A DNA stretch of 64,000 bases from Adiantum capillus-veneris (GCA_014529385.2 CM043945.1:150365241-150429240), one strand, 5' to 3'; shown: positions 44,736 through 58,100, counted from the stretch's first letter. Made by a program: numbers and translations. The notes: generated by a model not told the origin, from the sequence alone.

Positions 44736-47700
44736 ATGGCTGACAACAACAACACAGATGTGTTCAAGATGTTTTCTGCTGAGGACAAGTTGGATGGGGA
44801 CAACTACCCTATGTGGGCTTATATGATGCAACATGTTCTTGTGTCAAAGGGTGTCTGGAACATTGTGCAGGGCATTGATGTACGTCCTGGTTCTGAGGAT
44901 GTAGGCGATGTTGAGGATGTTGCAGGTCTTGCTGCAAGGATTGCAGCTGTTAGAGTTGTTTTGCCTACGGCAGATTAAGCTCGCTGGGATGTTAACACTA
45001 GGTTGGTAATGGGACGCTTTTATGTCCTAGGACACTTTCATGTCCTGTTAAGTGACGATTTTCCTTGAATTATGTCAAGAGTTTCAAAATGGATTTTGAG
45101 GTTCTATCTATCTAGAAAGTTGTCTCATGAGCTGAAAAAAACTCGACATTTTTTTGGAATGTCAATTCCATCTTTAACATTGTCCTTGCACAACATTTCA
45201 CAACCTAACCTGTGTGAAAAAACGGGTCCTGTTTTTGGCTTTTTTCAACTTTTTGCAACTATACCACTCTAGAATTCATGTTTGTGAGGTCTATAATGCT
45301 AGAGAACTATCTATAGTAGTCCTCAACATGTCCTGATGCTTCTAGGTAGAAATAAATATTAAAGTTGTAAGTTATGGCCAGATTACAAAAATTGTCAAAT
45401 CCTGTTTTTAAGCCAATTTTAGCTCTTCTATGATTTTTTTGGTGGATTTCATGATATCCAAATGCATTTTTGATTTTCTATGTCGCATATTGTAACATAA
45501 AGCTAACATTCCTTGAGTTTTTGGGCACCTAATACCCTATTTTGCATAGTACACAACGATGGTTGATTTTTTCAACTATAGAAGAAAACAAACCATTCTA
45601 GTATATCAAGTATAGCTTTTTCAATATTGTTAGTTTCTTGTGACAACTACATGAATTTTGTAGGTAGTAACCATATCTAGTCATACGGATCAAATTTGTC
45701 TAGATATTGAATAGTTTCTATGGGATTCTACAACTCATAATGTTGAACCCAGTTTTTTCATGTTTGCTGTATTAACACTTCATCTTTGTCCCCAAGATTC
45801 CCCTTGGTAAGAGATGTACTATTCTTTTGACATGCTCCATTGCTCCTTATGAGCATAAAGGACAATAGGGATTTAAGAAAACATGCATATATTATTTGTA
45901 TTGAGTATGGCTATAGAAACTTTGATGATATGTTTGCAGAATGGTAAAAATTCAACTTTTTTGTACCTATTTATTTTGGCAAAACAAAAAATAGTGAGTG
46001 AGAAGCAATCATATGTTCTGGTCACCAACCCATCGAAGTTAACTAGGGAATTTATCTCAGGTCCTACAAAAATCCCTAATATTATTTTTATGCAACAAAA
46101 CGTAAGAAATGACTGTTTTGATGAAAATGCACTGGTCAATCAACTTTGAAGGCTTGGTGTGACCAAAAGATGAGAAATTTTACAAGTTTCTTATTTTTTC
46201 CATGTGTAGTAGGCCTTGAACTATAACCTCATGAAAGGATTTTACAAAATGAGTGGATCTACTATGGTTTTGGAGGTTTTCTTCAAAACCCTGAAAGGAC
46301 ACTTTTATGTCCTGTTAGGTTACCAACCTAGTGTTAAGGATGCGCAGTCTCATGCATTGATTGCGTTGTCTGTGAAGCGCACCATTGTTCCTCACATCCG
46401 TTCAGCAAAATCAGCAAAACAGGCTTGGGATATTTTAGCAGGTCTTTATGCAAGCCGCAATGAGGCTAAAATTGCTTTGTTGCGTAAAGAGCTGGAGTCG
46501 AAGATTATGCATGAGGAAGATGATATGGAAACTTTCCTTGCTAGTGTCAAGGATATCAATGAGCAGCTTATTTCTGCAGGTGAAGTCATTTCAGACAGTT
46601 CCCTTGTGCAGACTGTTCTTGATGCCTTACCAGATTCCTACCAGACTTTTGCTAGTACTTGGAGACTGATGACCCAAGGAAATCCTGAAGTTGTCAAGTT
46701 TGATGCATTATGCACATTGTTGTTGCAAGAGTCACTTTCCAGAAAAAACAGGACTATGCAGCGTGCAGTTAAACAGGCTTTTATTGCTTCTCAAAGAAAG
46801 GGTGGTAACAGCAATGCAGCCACTTCTTATGGTTCTGCTGCGAGTGGCAAAAATTATGTTCCTAATGCTTCTACTGGCAATACTTCGTCTGGCAATTCTG
46901 GTGATAAGGGCAAAAAGAAGATGCGTTGCCATTATTGTAAAGCCAATGATCACTTGATCAAGTCGTGTCCTAAGTTGAAGGCCAAAGAGGCTAAGAAGAA
47001 AGAGGGTGGTTCCACTGCAAATGCTGGTTCCACTACAAATGCAGCCATTGTTGAGTCTTCTGTGAAAGGAGACTGTGTTGCTGATGTTGATGTAGAATGG
47101 GCTTTTAGCGCAGAGTGCACTTACAATCCTGCTGTCCATGATGCATGCTTGTCAGTTGCTGCAGATTCACATGTGTGGTATTTCGATAGTGGTGCTACAA
47201 AGCACATTACCTCACATCGTGAATTGTTTACCTCTCTCGAGTCTGTCCCTCATGGGAATTCTGTCACTTGTGTCAACAACGCCTCTTATCCAGTTCACGG
47301 AGTTGGAAAGATTGTGCTTACTTCTGCTAATGGCAGTTCCTTCACACTTGTTGATGCACTTTATGTACCTGGGATCAAGAAGAATCTCTTGTCTGTATCC
47401 GCACTTGCTAGACTTGGACTTGTAGTCAAATTTGTGGATGACAGATGTACAGTTCATGATCTCAGTTTTGGTGATGAAATTGTTGCATCTGGGCTTTTGT
47501 GTCGTGTGTTTTATAAGCTCACTTTGTATGACAAGTGTGGACAAAACTTTGCAAACGCTGTTGCAGATTCAAGGGCTATTTCAGATGCAAAACTTTGGCA
47601 TGCACGTTTTGGTCATTTGAATGTTGCCAGTTTGCTGCGTTTGCGGAAATCTGATATGGTTGCTTCTTTGCCGCCTCTTGAAGCACCTGTCAAACATGTT

Positions 47701-50369
47701 TGTGAAGGCTGTATTTTGGGTAAGATATAGAGTTCTAAGTTTCCAAAGGATGGTTCAGTTTGGGCCACATGCAGGTTGCAGGTTGCAGCTTGTGCATAGT
47801 GATGTTTGTGGGCCCATGCAAACTCCGTCCTTGGGCAATTACCTGTACTTCATGACTTTCATTGATGATTACTCTAGGCATGCATGTGTGTTTCCACTTA
47901 AAGCGAAGTCTGAAGTCTTTATATGCTTCAAACAATTTCTGGCTATGGCTGAAAATGTCTCGAAATGTACTATGGGCACCCTCTGTTCCGATCGAGGGGG
48001 GGAGTATATGTCTCATGAATTTAATGCATTTCTGGCTAGTCGTGGGATAAAACACCAATGTACAGTGCCTTATACACCTCAGCAAAATGGTGTTGCTGAG
48101 AGGAAAAACAGGTCACTGACGGAAATGGCACGATGTATGGTCAAAAGTCAAGCTTTACCGCATTCTTTTTGGCTTGAGGCCATCATGTGTGCCACTTATG
48201 TACTTAACAGGTGTCCTACGAAAGCTTTGCAGTCTATTACTCCATATGAAGCATGGCATGATAGAAAACCTTCTATTAAGCACATGCGTGTTTTTGGATG
48301 TTTGGCATATGCTTTGGTGCCACAAGTGCAGTGTAGAAAATTGGATGATAAGGCTGTCAAATGTATTTTTGTTGGTTATAGTGTTGAAAGCAAAGGTTAC
48401 AGGTTGTATCATCCGCAAACAAAACGTATTCTAGTTTCTCGGGATGTAGTGTTTGTGGAAGATTCTGTTCAGCCCTTGCTGTCATGTACTAGAGACAGTA
48501 ATGTAAGCTCACAGGACATTTATGACACTTTGTTGCCTCTTTTCAGTGGTGGAAATACGAATGTAAGTTCCAATGAGGCAAATGTACAGCCTATAGGGGT
48601 TTCTGAAAATGTTTTAGATCAGCCTATTACTGATGCAGATGTACATGATGTACTTGATGAGGAAAGGGCTGAAAATGAGCAAGCTAGAGGTATGCCAAAA
48701 TGGCTGGTGCACACTTAGCGTGACAGTAAATTGGATGCACCTTTGTCTAGTCGTACTCGTTCAGGCTCTCGCCATGCATATTATGCATCAAATTGTTATG
48801 CTTTGGCTGTGTCTAGTTTACATGATGTTGAGGAGCCTCTGTCTTTTGATGAAGCACAGAATTCAAAAAATTGGATGGATGCCATGCAATCAGAATATGA
48901 TGCACTTATAGAAAATGACACATGGACTTTATGTGGTTTGCCTCCTGGCAAAAAGGCCATTGGTACAAAGTGGGTTTACAAGTTGAAACGCAAACCGGAT
49001 GGTGAGATCAATCGCCATAAGGCTCGACTTGTTGCAAAGGGTTATGCACAGCAAAAAGGCATAGATTATGAAGAGACTTTTGCTCCCACTTGTCGTATGA
49101 CTACTGTGCGTTTTCTATGTGCATTGGCAGCTCATTTTGGTTGGGATGTACATCAATCAGACATTGTTACTGCTTTCTTGAATGGTGACATATTTGAGGA
49201 AGTTTATGTAACGCAGCCTCGCGGTTTTGTCATAAAAGGACAAGAGGACAAAGTGTGGAAATGTAACAAGGCTTTGTATGGGTTGAAGCAATCTCCTCGT
49301 GCTTGGTATGAGAAAGCTGACACTCATTTGGTCAAACAAGGCTTTCGTAACAATCCAACAGAAAGCACATTGTATGTAAAGCGTGAGGGTGATGTATTTC
49401 TCATCGTGGTTCTTTATGTTGATGATTTGCTGATCACTAGACCAAATGAGAGACATATTTCTGAATTTAAGGCTGATTTGAATGCTACTTTCAAGATGAA
49501 AGATTTGGGGCTGTTGCATCATTACTTGGGTATACAGTTTAAGCAGTGTGATGGTGGTATTGCCTTGTGTCAGAAAAGTTACATAGAGACATTGCTATGT
49601 AAGTTTGGACTTGAGGATTGCAAACCTATTTCCACTCCCATGGAAACAGGTTTGAAGTTGAGTCTACATGATGCTGGCGATCCTGCTGATGTCACTCTTT
49701 ACCAAACTACTGTTGGCTGCCTCATTTATGTATGCAACACGAGGCCAGATATTCAGTTCGCAGTCTCACAGGTCTGCAGATTTATGCATAGCCCAGGGTC
49801 TAAGCATTGGCAGGCTGTCAAGAGGATTTTCCACTACCTTAGTGGCCTTTCATCTTGGCTTGTTTTATCCCAAGGGGGGATCATTGCCGCCAGACTTATA
49901 TGCTTTTTCGGACTCAGATTGGGCTGGTTGTTTTGACACGAGAGTGTCCACAAGTGGTTTTTGTTTCATGCTTGGCAGTTCATGTATATCATGGTTGAGC
50001 AAGAAGCAACCTACTGTGGCCACTTCGAGTTGTGAGGCTGAGTACAGGGCAGTCTTCACAGCTACGGTTGAGTGTGTATGTCTCAGACGCCTTATGGATG
50101 ATTTGGGTGTTGGACAGGACACTGCCAACACTATCTACACTGACAGTCAGAGCGCATTGGCAGTTGCGAGGAACCCAATTTTTCATGCTCGCACAAAGCA
50201 CATTGAGGTGCATTACCACTATGTCAGGGAGAGGCTCTCAACAGGAGAGATTAGCTTGGCTTATGTGCCAACACAGGACAACCTTGCAGATCTTTTCACA
50301 AAGGCATTGTCTCATGAGAAGCTTGAAGCTTTCCGCAAAGCTTTGGGCTTACTCCCCTTTGTGGACTGA
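44736..50369 (+). pseudogene. C5 gag-pol (copia), interrupted and frameshifted
   Basis: ATG 44736 (MADNNNTDVF) starts gag; an early TAA lies at 44976-44978 and a DNA transposon interrupts at 44996-46333. gag resumes with a zinc knuckle CHYC-KAND-H-LIKS-C (about 46926-46968). Protease has FDSGATKH (about 47180). Integrase has the WHARFGH...CEGC finger (47590-47715), HSDVCGP, CSDRGGEY and NGVAER. RT has YVDDLL (about 49420) and RNase H has SDSDWAG, SCEAEYR and YTDSQSA. Breaks: TAG at 47728-47730; frameshift near 47780 at a 7-8 base duplication; TAG at 48716-48718 where C6 has Leu; frameshift near 49850. Ends at TGA 50367-50369. The catalytic residues themselves are retained. Confidence 0.88.
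44996..46333. mobile_element. Non-autonomous DNA transposon with CACTAGG ends and TTAA duplication
   Basis: Perfect 14-bp terminal inverted repeats CACTAGGTTGGTAA, flanked on both sides by TTAA (44992-44995, 46334-46337). C6 supplies the empty site, with a single TTAA at 59387-59390 in the same gag context. Subterminal copies of AGGACACTTTYATGTCCTG, itself palindromic, occur at both ends, as in CACTA elements. A TTAA duplication is unusual for CACTA (3 bp) and recalls piggyBac/Kolobok. Because TTAA is palindromic, a 2-bp TA duplication with 15-bp repeats is also possible. No transposase frame is visible inside. Confidence 0.8.
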
Positions 50370-50444
50370 TCGTGTCCTCAGGGCATGGAGCTTCCCTTTA
50401 CTCATGTGCCAGCTCTCGTTCACCGCATCACTCCAGGGGGGATT

Positions 50445-50671
50445 TGTTACCATATACATGTGTTAGTGATGTGTGTGAACACACTAGGACCGCCGGGGCA
50501 TTTTTTCCCTCTTTAGGAGGTTTTTTCCCCCGTGCATTGTATATACGCCCATCACTCTAGGGCTATCTATCTTTCCATTTCACACTAAGTAATACACTCT
50601 CTATTGTGTGCCTTGAGCTTCCTTCGTCTTCTCCAAGCTGTGTGTGTTTCTCTGCAACCCTAATTCCAACA
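50445..50671 (+). repeat. 3' LTR of C5
   Basis: 227 bp, near-identical to 44148-44374. It ends directly against RT sequence of C4. Confidence 0.92.
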
Positions 50672-53630
50672 AACGCATAAATGCATCAAACTTTTGATAC
50701 CATTGTCTGGACGATTGTTTCAAGCCATAGAGACTTTTCATAAGCTTACGGACTAAATGTTCCTTGCCCTTGAGCACAAACCCTTCAGGTTGCTGCATAT
50801 AAATCTCTTCCTCAAGATCACCATGTAAGAAATATGTAATGACATCCATTTGATCAAGCTCCATACCTTCAGTGGAAACCAAAGCAAACAACATTCTTAG
50901 TGTCGTCATCTTGACCACTGGAGAAAAGATTTCCTGGAAATCTACACCATATTCTTGCTTGAAACCTTTGGCCACTAAACGAGCTTTGTAATTCTCAACA
51001 TTGGATGCAATCTTCTTCTTGTAAACCCATTTACAAAGCAAAGCTTTCCTACCTTTTGGCAATGGAACAAGTTCCCATGTTTTGTTCTTTGCAATACTGG
51101 ATAGCTCCCTCTTCATAGCATGTTCCCACTGAACCTTATCATTGGCTAGCATAGCCTCTTTGTAACAAGAAGGCTCACCACTATCTGTCAGCAACACAAA
51201 GTCCACGCCTGGAACAAACTGTTCTGGCGGATGTGAGACTCTTTGAGATCTCCTCAGCTGATCAGAGCTTGTACTAGCCTGTGTAGTAATTGGCTCTGGA
51301 GCTATCTATACTGGAGGTGATACATCGGAAAACGTCACTTTCCGGAATTCAACCTCTTTCATTGGCTGCCTATGCATCTTGGTCTCATTGAAGACAACAT
51401 CACTGCTACGGATTACTGATCGGCTTTCCGGATCCCATAAACGATAGCCAAATTGACCATCTACACCATAGCCAATAAAGATGCATTTCCTGGACTTAGG
51501 GTCAAGCTTAGCACGCAACTCCTTGGGTACATGTGCATAAGCTTCGCAGCCAAATGTACGGAGTTTTTCACAAGACAACTTATGTCCTGACCATAACTCC
51601 AAAGGTACACGAAACCGTAATGAAGCATGTGGTGATCTATTGATCAAATACACAGCAGTGTATAATGCTTCAGCCCAAAACGCTTTCGATAAATTAGCAT
51701 GTGATAGCATAGACATAATCCTCTCTTGGATAGTCCTATTCATTTGTTCGGCAACACCATTTTGTGAAGGGGTATAAGGAGCTGTAAACTCACGCTTATT
51801 TCCCCTACTTGAACAGAAGTCTGCAAACTCTTTGGAGACATATTCTCCACCATTATCTGAGCGTAAAGATTTCAACTTATGTTCAGACTGAGTTTCCACA
51901 CTAGATAAGAACTTTTTGAAACAAGAAAAAGTCTCACCTTTAGACTTCATGGCATAATCCCAAACATGTCGTGTTGCATCGTCAATGAATGTAACATAAT
52001 AAGACGCACCACCATGGGATTTAGAAGGCATAGGCCCACATAAATCACTATGCACAAGCTCTAAGGGATTTCTTTCTTTGTCAAAAGACTGTGTACGATG
52101 TGCTCGTGTTTGCTTACCATATTGACAGTGTTCACAAAAGGGAAAATCAGAAAATGATAAAGACGGTAAGCAGCCCAAACGAGAAAGAGTTTCCATTCCC
52201 TTATTTGACATATGACCTAACCGGCTATGCCACAAAGCAACAGTTGGCAGCTTGGTTACAGAAAGAACACTGTTCTTGTCAGATACATAAAGAGGATAAA
52301 GTGTACCAACTTTAGAACCATGGGATAAAATAAGATGACCTTTTGCAATACGCCAAGACTTCTGATGAAAAGTGACTTTGTAACCCAAGTCATCAAGACG
52401 TCCAACCAAAATCAAATTTCGTGTCAAAGCTGAAACATGACGCACATTATGTATGGTAAACCTCACCCCATTTTCCATAACCATAGCAATATCACCTATG
52501 CCCACAATGTCACAAGAGTAGCTGTCACCTAGCGTAATAGTGCCAATGGTTTTCTCATATGTAGTAAACCAATGCCTATGAAGTGTGACATGCAACGAAG
52601 CGCCCGAATCAAGAATCCATGTATGGGACACTTCACCACTAACAAGTAGCTCTGCTGGCATAGAACTCTGCAAAGATAGAGTTTCATGTGCATCATAAAA
52701 TACATCATTATTTTCAGTCAACATATTGATGTCTTGTGCATCACAATCATCTTGCACTATGTTCAGTTCTTCAATCTTAACCGAACTCTTTGGTTTCTCC
52801 TCTTTATCATCATTGTCTTTGCCTTTGCCTTTACCTTTGTCACGCTTCCAAGCATAACAATCCTTCTTTATGTGACCAAACTTATCACAATAATGGCATT
52901 GAACATTGCGATGACCAGGAGACTTTGATCTACCCTTTGAAGCATCTCTATTGCCCTCTTTCTTGGATTCACGATTCCAAGAACGACCTTTACACTGTTT
53001 TCCATCCTTTTGCACATAATGAGCTTCGCCATGATGCGAGCTATCCATAGCCTTGCGGCACATTTCCTCTGACAAAAGAGAACTAGTGACATCAATGTAC
53101 ACTAGCGTACCATTAGGAGCAGAGTTACTGACAGCTGTGCAAAAGATATCCCATGAGGGTAGCAACGAACAAAGTAAAAAGATTGCTTTCATCTCGTCAC
53201 CAATATTGATCCGTTGTGCACGAATCTGAGCAAATAGAGAATCAAAGTCATTAATATGACTGGCAACACTGGCTGACTCCTTCATGCGAAGGTTAAAAAG
53301 TTTTCGCATCATGAAAACCTTATTACTTGCCGTATCCTTTTCATAAGTGTTGCATAACTTTTGCCATAAAGCATAGGTAGATTCATATTCTAGCATTGAA
53401 AAGTACACTGACTCAGCAAGGTGAAATCTAATAGTAGATCTGCATAGCTCATCAAGCTCCTCCCACTGAAACTTAGTCAAATTCATCTCTTCAGTCCGTG
53501 TCGCATAAATAATAGGCAATTTCTATTTCTTTTGGACAAGCACATCTTGCATCTGATTCTTTCAAAGCTGAAAATTAGTGCCATCAAACTTCTTTATGTC
53601 ATAAATGTCACGGTCTTTGCTATTAGACAT
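50672..53630 (-). pseudogene. C4 gag-pol (copia), truncated
   Basis: ATG 53630 (MSNSKDRDIYDIKKF) begins gag; two in-frame stops lie in the first 40 codons, then an open frame runs 53519-51306. Zinc knuckle CHYC-DKFG-H-IKKD-C (about 52895-52850), followed by Lys/Gly-rich KRDKGKGKGK. Protease with ILDSGASLH (about 52600). Integrase with WHSRLGH...CEHC, HSDLCGP, RSDNGGEY and NGVAEQ. A TAG at 51303-51305 separates it from the RT start (WEHAMKREL, WVYKKK, KARLVAKGF, SLYGLKQS). RT ends at FDAFM where C5 abuts. Only 5'-side catalytic regions remain. Confidence 0.88.
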
Positions 53631-54295
53631 GGTGACAAAACTACCAAAAGATTCTGGGAAAATTTCGACAGAGTCTCCTTTGTATTTGGGACTATGTCAA
53701 CCAAAGTACAAGACAAAATGACCAAGTATGTCACTCAAAAAGCATAGAAGAGAGCAATGCCTCTCAAAAGCACACTGTATAGAGACCAACTAGGCGCATA
53801 AACAGTCAAACTGATTATAGACCGCCAACTCGGCGTCAAAAGCACCTATACCACTCTATACATATCTTATGGCGAGACCTCGTAAGGGATGCTCCAACTA
53901 CCTGTATCACCGAAGGTATCTCCACATTTGAGAATACCCCAGCTCAATGAAAACCTCAAGCTATCGACCCTCAACAACATAGGTTATGCAGCAAAAAACG
54001 TATAGCCAAGTCTCAGAAATGGCTATCTTTCGAACCAAGTCTCAGAAATGGCCGGGACTTCCATCCTAGCCAAAAGATGGCTCCACAAAAGCGTACAATG
54101 GCAGTATCCACAAAGACGTACAAGTTTGTCAAGACGCTCAAACAGGCGTCAAAAGCATGTGCCTGCAACTAAACATTCCTGCGGGAAGTCAATCCGCTCT
54201 CAAAAGAGCTCAAACACTGTCAAAAGTGTCAACATATGCATGTACGCATAAACAACTTCTCCCACTGGAACCATAATATCGCAAGCACTGAAACC
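53631..54295 (-). other. C4 leader, homologous to the E3 gypsy leader
   Basis: Untranslated region between LTR and gag. About 300 bases (54150 down to 53840) align with the E3 leader. Shared words include GCCTGTTTGAGCGT, TGTGGATACTGCCATTGTAC, CCATTTCTGAGACTTGG (twice), TTGAGCTGGGG and GATACAGGT. The inner edge of the LTR is uncertain by some 100 bases. Confidence 0.65.
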
Positions 54296-55019
54296 TGTAG
54301 CCTATACCTTTATCTGTAGTTGAAGAAGACAATGATGTCAAGCTCCCACTCTATGTGTGTGTATGAGGCCACTCCGAAAGAGGCTACACACTCCTGAATG
54401 AGCCGTGGGCTCTTGTAGATGGAAGAGACTGCAACAATGGTAACTGGCTATGGAAGCATTGCAGCACAAACTACCACAAGAGGGCTGAAAATTTCAGCTC
54501 TTGAACCGTAGCTCGAAAGGGGTTTCTGATGGCTCGAATGGCTCCGAAAGGGAGGTAAAACCCCTGGACACTTGATGGAAACGTTCTCGGGAAGCTGAAC
54601 TTGCCAATGGCGAAATCGAAATCATGTTTTCACTCTTGAAAGTGTGCACGCGTGCGAAAATGATTTCAACAATGAAACCGCTATGATATGAGATGATGGG
54701 GAGGATCTGGGAGCACAACAAAAGAAGAATACGCATGCACACACTCACACACACACCACCATAGCCACACACAGGTTGAAGGGGGAGAGCCAAATTACTG
54801 TATGCCCCCTTTCTTTCTTCTCTTATCTTATGCACTAAGGCACAATACACAATACACAACGTACTGTATGCCCCCTTTCTTTCTTCTCTTATCTTATGCA
54901 CTAAGGCACAATAAACATTGTACTTAGTGTTAGTGGCTCACACAAGTGTATAGCTGTACACTTTCAGGTTAGCGGCAGTTAGTGATGGGCGGTCGGCCAC
55001 ATGGCCATTAAACCTAACA
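54296..55019 (-). repeat. Probable 5' LTR of C4
   Basis: Starts TGTTAGGTTTAATGGCC at the junction with C6. The inner boundary is placed at a CA before a weak tRNA-Met-like sequence and is uncertain, since the similarity to the E3 leader may begin slightly inside. Contains a 66-bp tandem duplication (54798-54915). Confidence 0.45.
54798..54915. repeat. Tandem duplication of about 66 bp
   Basis: The block ACTGTATGCCCCCTTTCTTT through CTAAGGCACAATA occurs twice in a row. Confidence 0.92.
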
Positions 55020-55080
55020 AAAAATGCCCCGGCGGTCCTAGTGTGTTCACACACATCACTACCACATGTATATGGTAACA
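55020..55080 (-). repeat. Truncated 3' LTR of C6
   Basis: Only the U3 end TGTTACCATATACATG to GCCGGGGCATTTTTT remains; broken at the C4 LTR start. Confidence 0.85.
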
Positions 55081-55155
55081 AATCCCCCCTGGAGTGATGC
55101 GGTGAACGACAACTGGCACATGAGTAAAGGGAAGTGCCATGCCCTAAGGACATGA

Positions 55156-58100
55156 CAGTCCACAAAGGGGAGTAAGCCCAAAGCTTTGCAGAAAGCTTCA
55201 AGCTTCTCACGAGATGATGCCTTTGTGAAAAGATCTGCAAGGTTGTCCTATGTTGATCTCTCCTGTTGAGAGCCTCTCCTTGACATAGTGGTAATGCACC
55301 TCAATGTGCTTTGTGCAAGCATGAAAAATTGGGTTCCTCGCAACTGCCAATGCGCTCTGACTGTCAGTGTAGATAGTGTTGGCAGTGTCCTGTCCAACAC
55401 CCAAATCAGCCATAAGGCGTCTGAGCCATACACACTCAACCGTAGCTATGAAGACTGTACTCAGCCTCACAACCAGAAGTGGCCACAATAGGTTTCTTCT
55501 TGCTCAACCATGATATACATGAACTGCCAAGCATGAAACAAAAACCGCTTGTGGACACTCGCGTGTCAAAACAACTAGCCCAATCTGAGTCCGAAAAAGC
55601 ATGTAAGTCTGGCGACAATGACCCCCCCTTGGGATAAAACAAGCCAAGGTGTAAAGTGCCACTAAGGTAGCGGAAAATTCTCTTGACAGCCTGCCAATGC
55701 TTAGACCCTAGGCTATGCATAAATTTGCTGACCTGTGAGACTGCAAACTGAATATCTGGCCTCGTGTTGCATACATAAATGAGGCAGCCAAGAAGAGTTT
55801 GGTAAAGAGTGACATCAGCAGGATTGCCAGCATCATGTAGACTCAACTTCAAACCTGTTTCCATGGGAGTGGCAATAGGTTTGCAATCCTCAAGTCCAAA
55901 CTTACATAGCAATGTTTCTATGTAACTTTTCTGACACAAGGCAATACCACCATCACACTGCTTAAACTATATACCCAAGTAATGATGCAACAACCCCAAA
56001 TCTTTCATCTTGAAAGTAGCATTCAAATCAGCCTTAAATTCAAAAATATGTCTCTCATTTGGTCCAATGATCAGCAAATCATCGACATAAAGAACCACAA
56101 TGAGAAGTACATCATCTTCACGCTTTACATACAATGTGCTTTCTGTTGGACTGTTTACGAAAGCCTCGTTTCAGCAAATGAGTGTCAACTTTCTCATACC
56201 AAGCACGAGGAGATTGCTTCAACCCATACAAAGCCTTCTTACATCTGTACACTTTGTCCTCTTGTCCTTTTATGACAAAACCGCGAGGCAGCGTTACATA
56301 AAATTCCTCAAATCTGTCACCATTCAAGAAAGCAGTAACAATGTCTGATTGATGTACATCCCAACCAAAATGAGCTACCAATGCACATAGAAAACGCATA
56401 GTAGTCATACGACAAGTGGGAGCAAAAGTCTCTTCATAATCTATGCCTTTTTTATGTGCATAACTATTTGCAACAAGTCGAGCCTTATGGCGATCGATCT
56501 CACCATCCGGCTTGCGTTTCAACTTGTAAACCCACTTTGTACCAATGGCCTTTTTGCCAGGAGGCAAATCACATAAAGTCCATGTGTCATTTTCTATAAG
56601 TGCATCATATTCTGATTGCATGGCAGCCATCCAATTTTTTGAATTTTGTGCTTCATCAAAAGACAGAGGCTCCTCAACATCATGTAAGCTAGACGCAGCC
56701 AAAGCATAACAATCTGATGCATAAGATGCATGGCGAGAGCCTGAACGAGTACGACTACACAAAGGTGCATCCAATTTACTGTCACGCAAAGTGTACACCA
56801 GCCATTTTGGCATACCTCTAGCCTGCTCATTTTCAGCCCTTTCCTCATCAAGTACATCAAGTACATCTGCATCAGTAATAAGCTGATCTAAAACATTTTC
56901 AAAACCCCCCATAGGCTGTACATTTGCCTCATTGGAACTTACATTCGTATTTCCACCACTGAAAAGAGGCAACAAAGTGTCATAAATGTCATGTGAGCTT
57001 ACATTACTGTCTCTAGTACATGACAACAAGGGCTGAACAGAATCTTCCACAAACACTACATCCCAAGAAACTAGAATACGTTTTGTTTGCGGGTGATACA
57101 ACCTGTAACCTTTTCTTTCAGCACTATAACCAACAAAAATACATTTGACAGCCTTATCATCCAATTTTTTTGTGCTGCATTTGTGGCACCAAAGCATATG
57201 CCAAACAGCTAAAAACATGCATGTGCTCAATAGAAGGCTTTCTATCATACCATGCTTCATATGGAGTAATAGACTGCAAAGCTTTCGTAGGACACCTGTT
57301 AAGTACATAAGTGGCACACATGATGGCCTCAAGCCAAAAAGAATGTGGCAAAGCTTGACTTTTGACCATACATCGTGCCATTTCCGTCAGTAACCTGTTT
57401 TTCCTCTCAGCAACACCATTTTGCTGAGGTGTATAAGGCACTGTACATTAATGTTTTATCCCACGACTAGCCAGAAATGCATTAAATTCATGCGACATAT
57501 ACTCCCCCCCTTGATCTGAACGGAGGGTGTCCATAGTACATTTCGAGACATTTTTAGCCATAGCCAGAAATTGTTTGAAGCACATAAAAACTTCGGACTT
57601 CGCTTTAAGCAGAAACATCCATGCATGCCTGGAGTAATCATCAATGAAAGTCACGAAGTACAGGTAATTGCCCAAGGACGGAGTTTGCATGGGCCCACAA
57701 ACATCACTATGCATAAGCTGCAACCCGCATGAGGCCCTAACTGAACCATCCTTTGGAAACTTAGAACGCTGCATTTTACCCAAAATACAGCCTTCACAAA
57801 CATGTTTGACAGGTGCTTCAAGAGGCGGCAAAGAAGCAACCATATCAGATTTCTGCAAACGCAGCAAACTGACAAAATTCAGATGACCAAAACGTGCATG
57901 CCAAAGTTTTTCATCTGAAATAGCCCTTGAATCTGCAACAGCATTTGCAAAATTTTATCCACACTTGTCATACAAAGTGAGCTTATACAGCCCACAGCAC
58001 AAAAGCCCAGATGCAACAATTTCATCACCAAAACTAAGATCATGAACTATACATCTGTCATCCACAAATTTGACTACAAGTCCAAGTCTAGCAAGTGCAG

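Larger units (their letters stand above)
44148..50671 (+). mobile_element. Ty1/copia retrotransposon C5
   Basis: LTRs 44148-44374 and 50445-50671 (227 bp, TGTTACC...CCAACA), an initiator-tRNA-Met PBS, gag-PR-INT-RT-RNH in copia order, and a polypurine tract at 50433-50444. The flanks ATCCC (left) and AACGC (right) do not form a target duplication, so at least one end has been rearranged. It contains a 1338-bp DNA transposon in gag. Confidence 0.9.
50672..55019 (-). mobile_element. Ty1/copia element C4, 3' truncated
   Basis: A second, unrelated copia family read on the minus strand: LTR start TGTTAGG at 55019, leader, gag ATG at 53630, then PR, INT and the first half of RT. It stops at 50672 against the C5 LTR, before the YVDD box; RNase H and the 3' LTR are missing. 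Its right end breaks the 3' LTR of C6, so C4 inserted into C6. Confidence 0.8.

Noticed and set aside
44996-46333. piggyBac assignment for the TTAA-flanked element
   Set aside because: Ends are CACTAGG, not the piggyBac CCCT type, and no transposase is present. The superfamily is left open.
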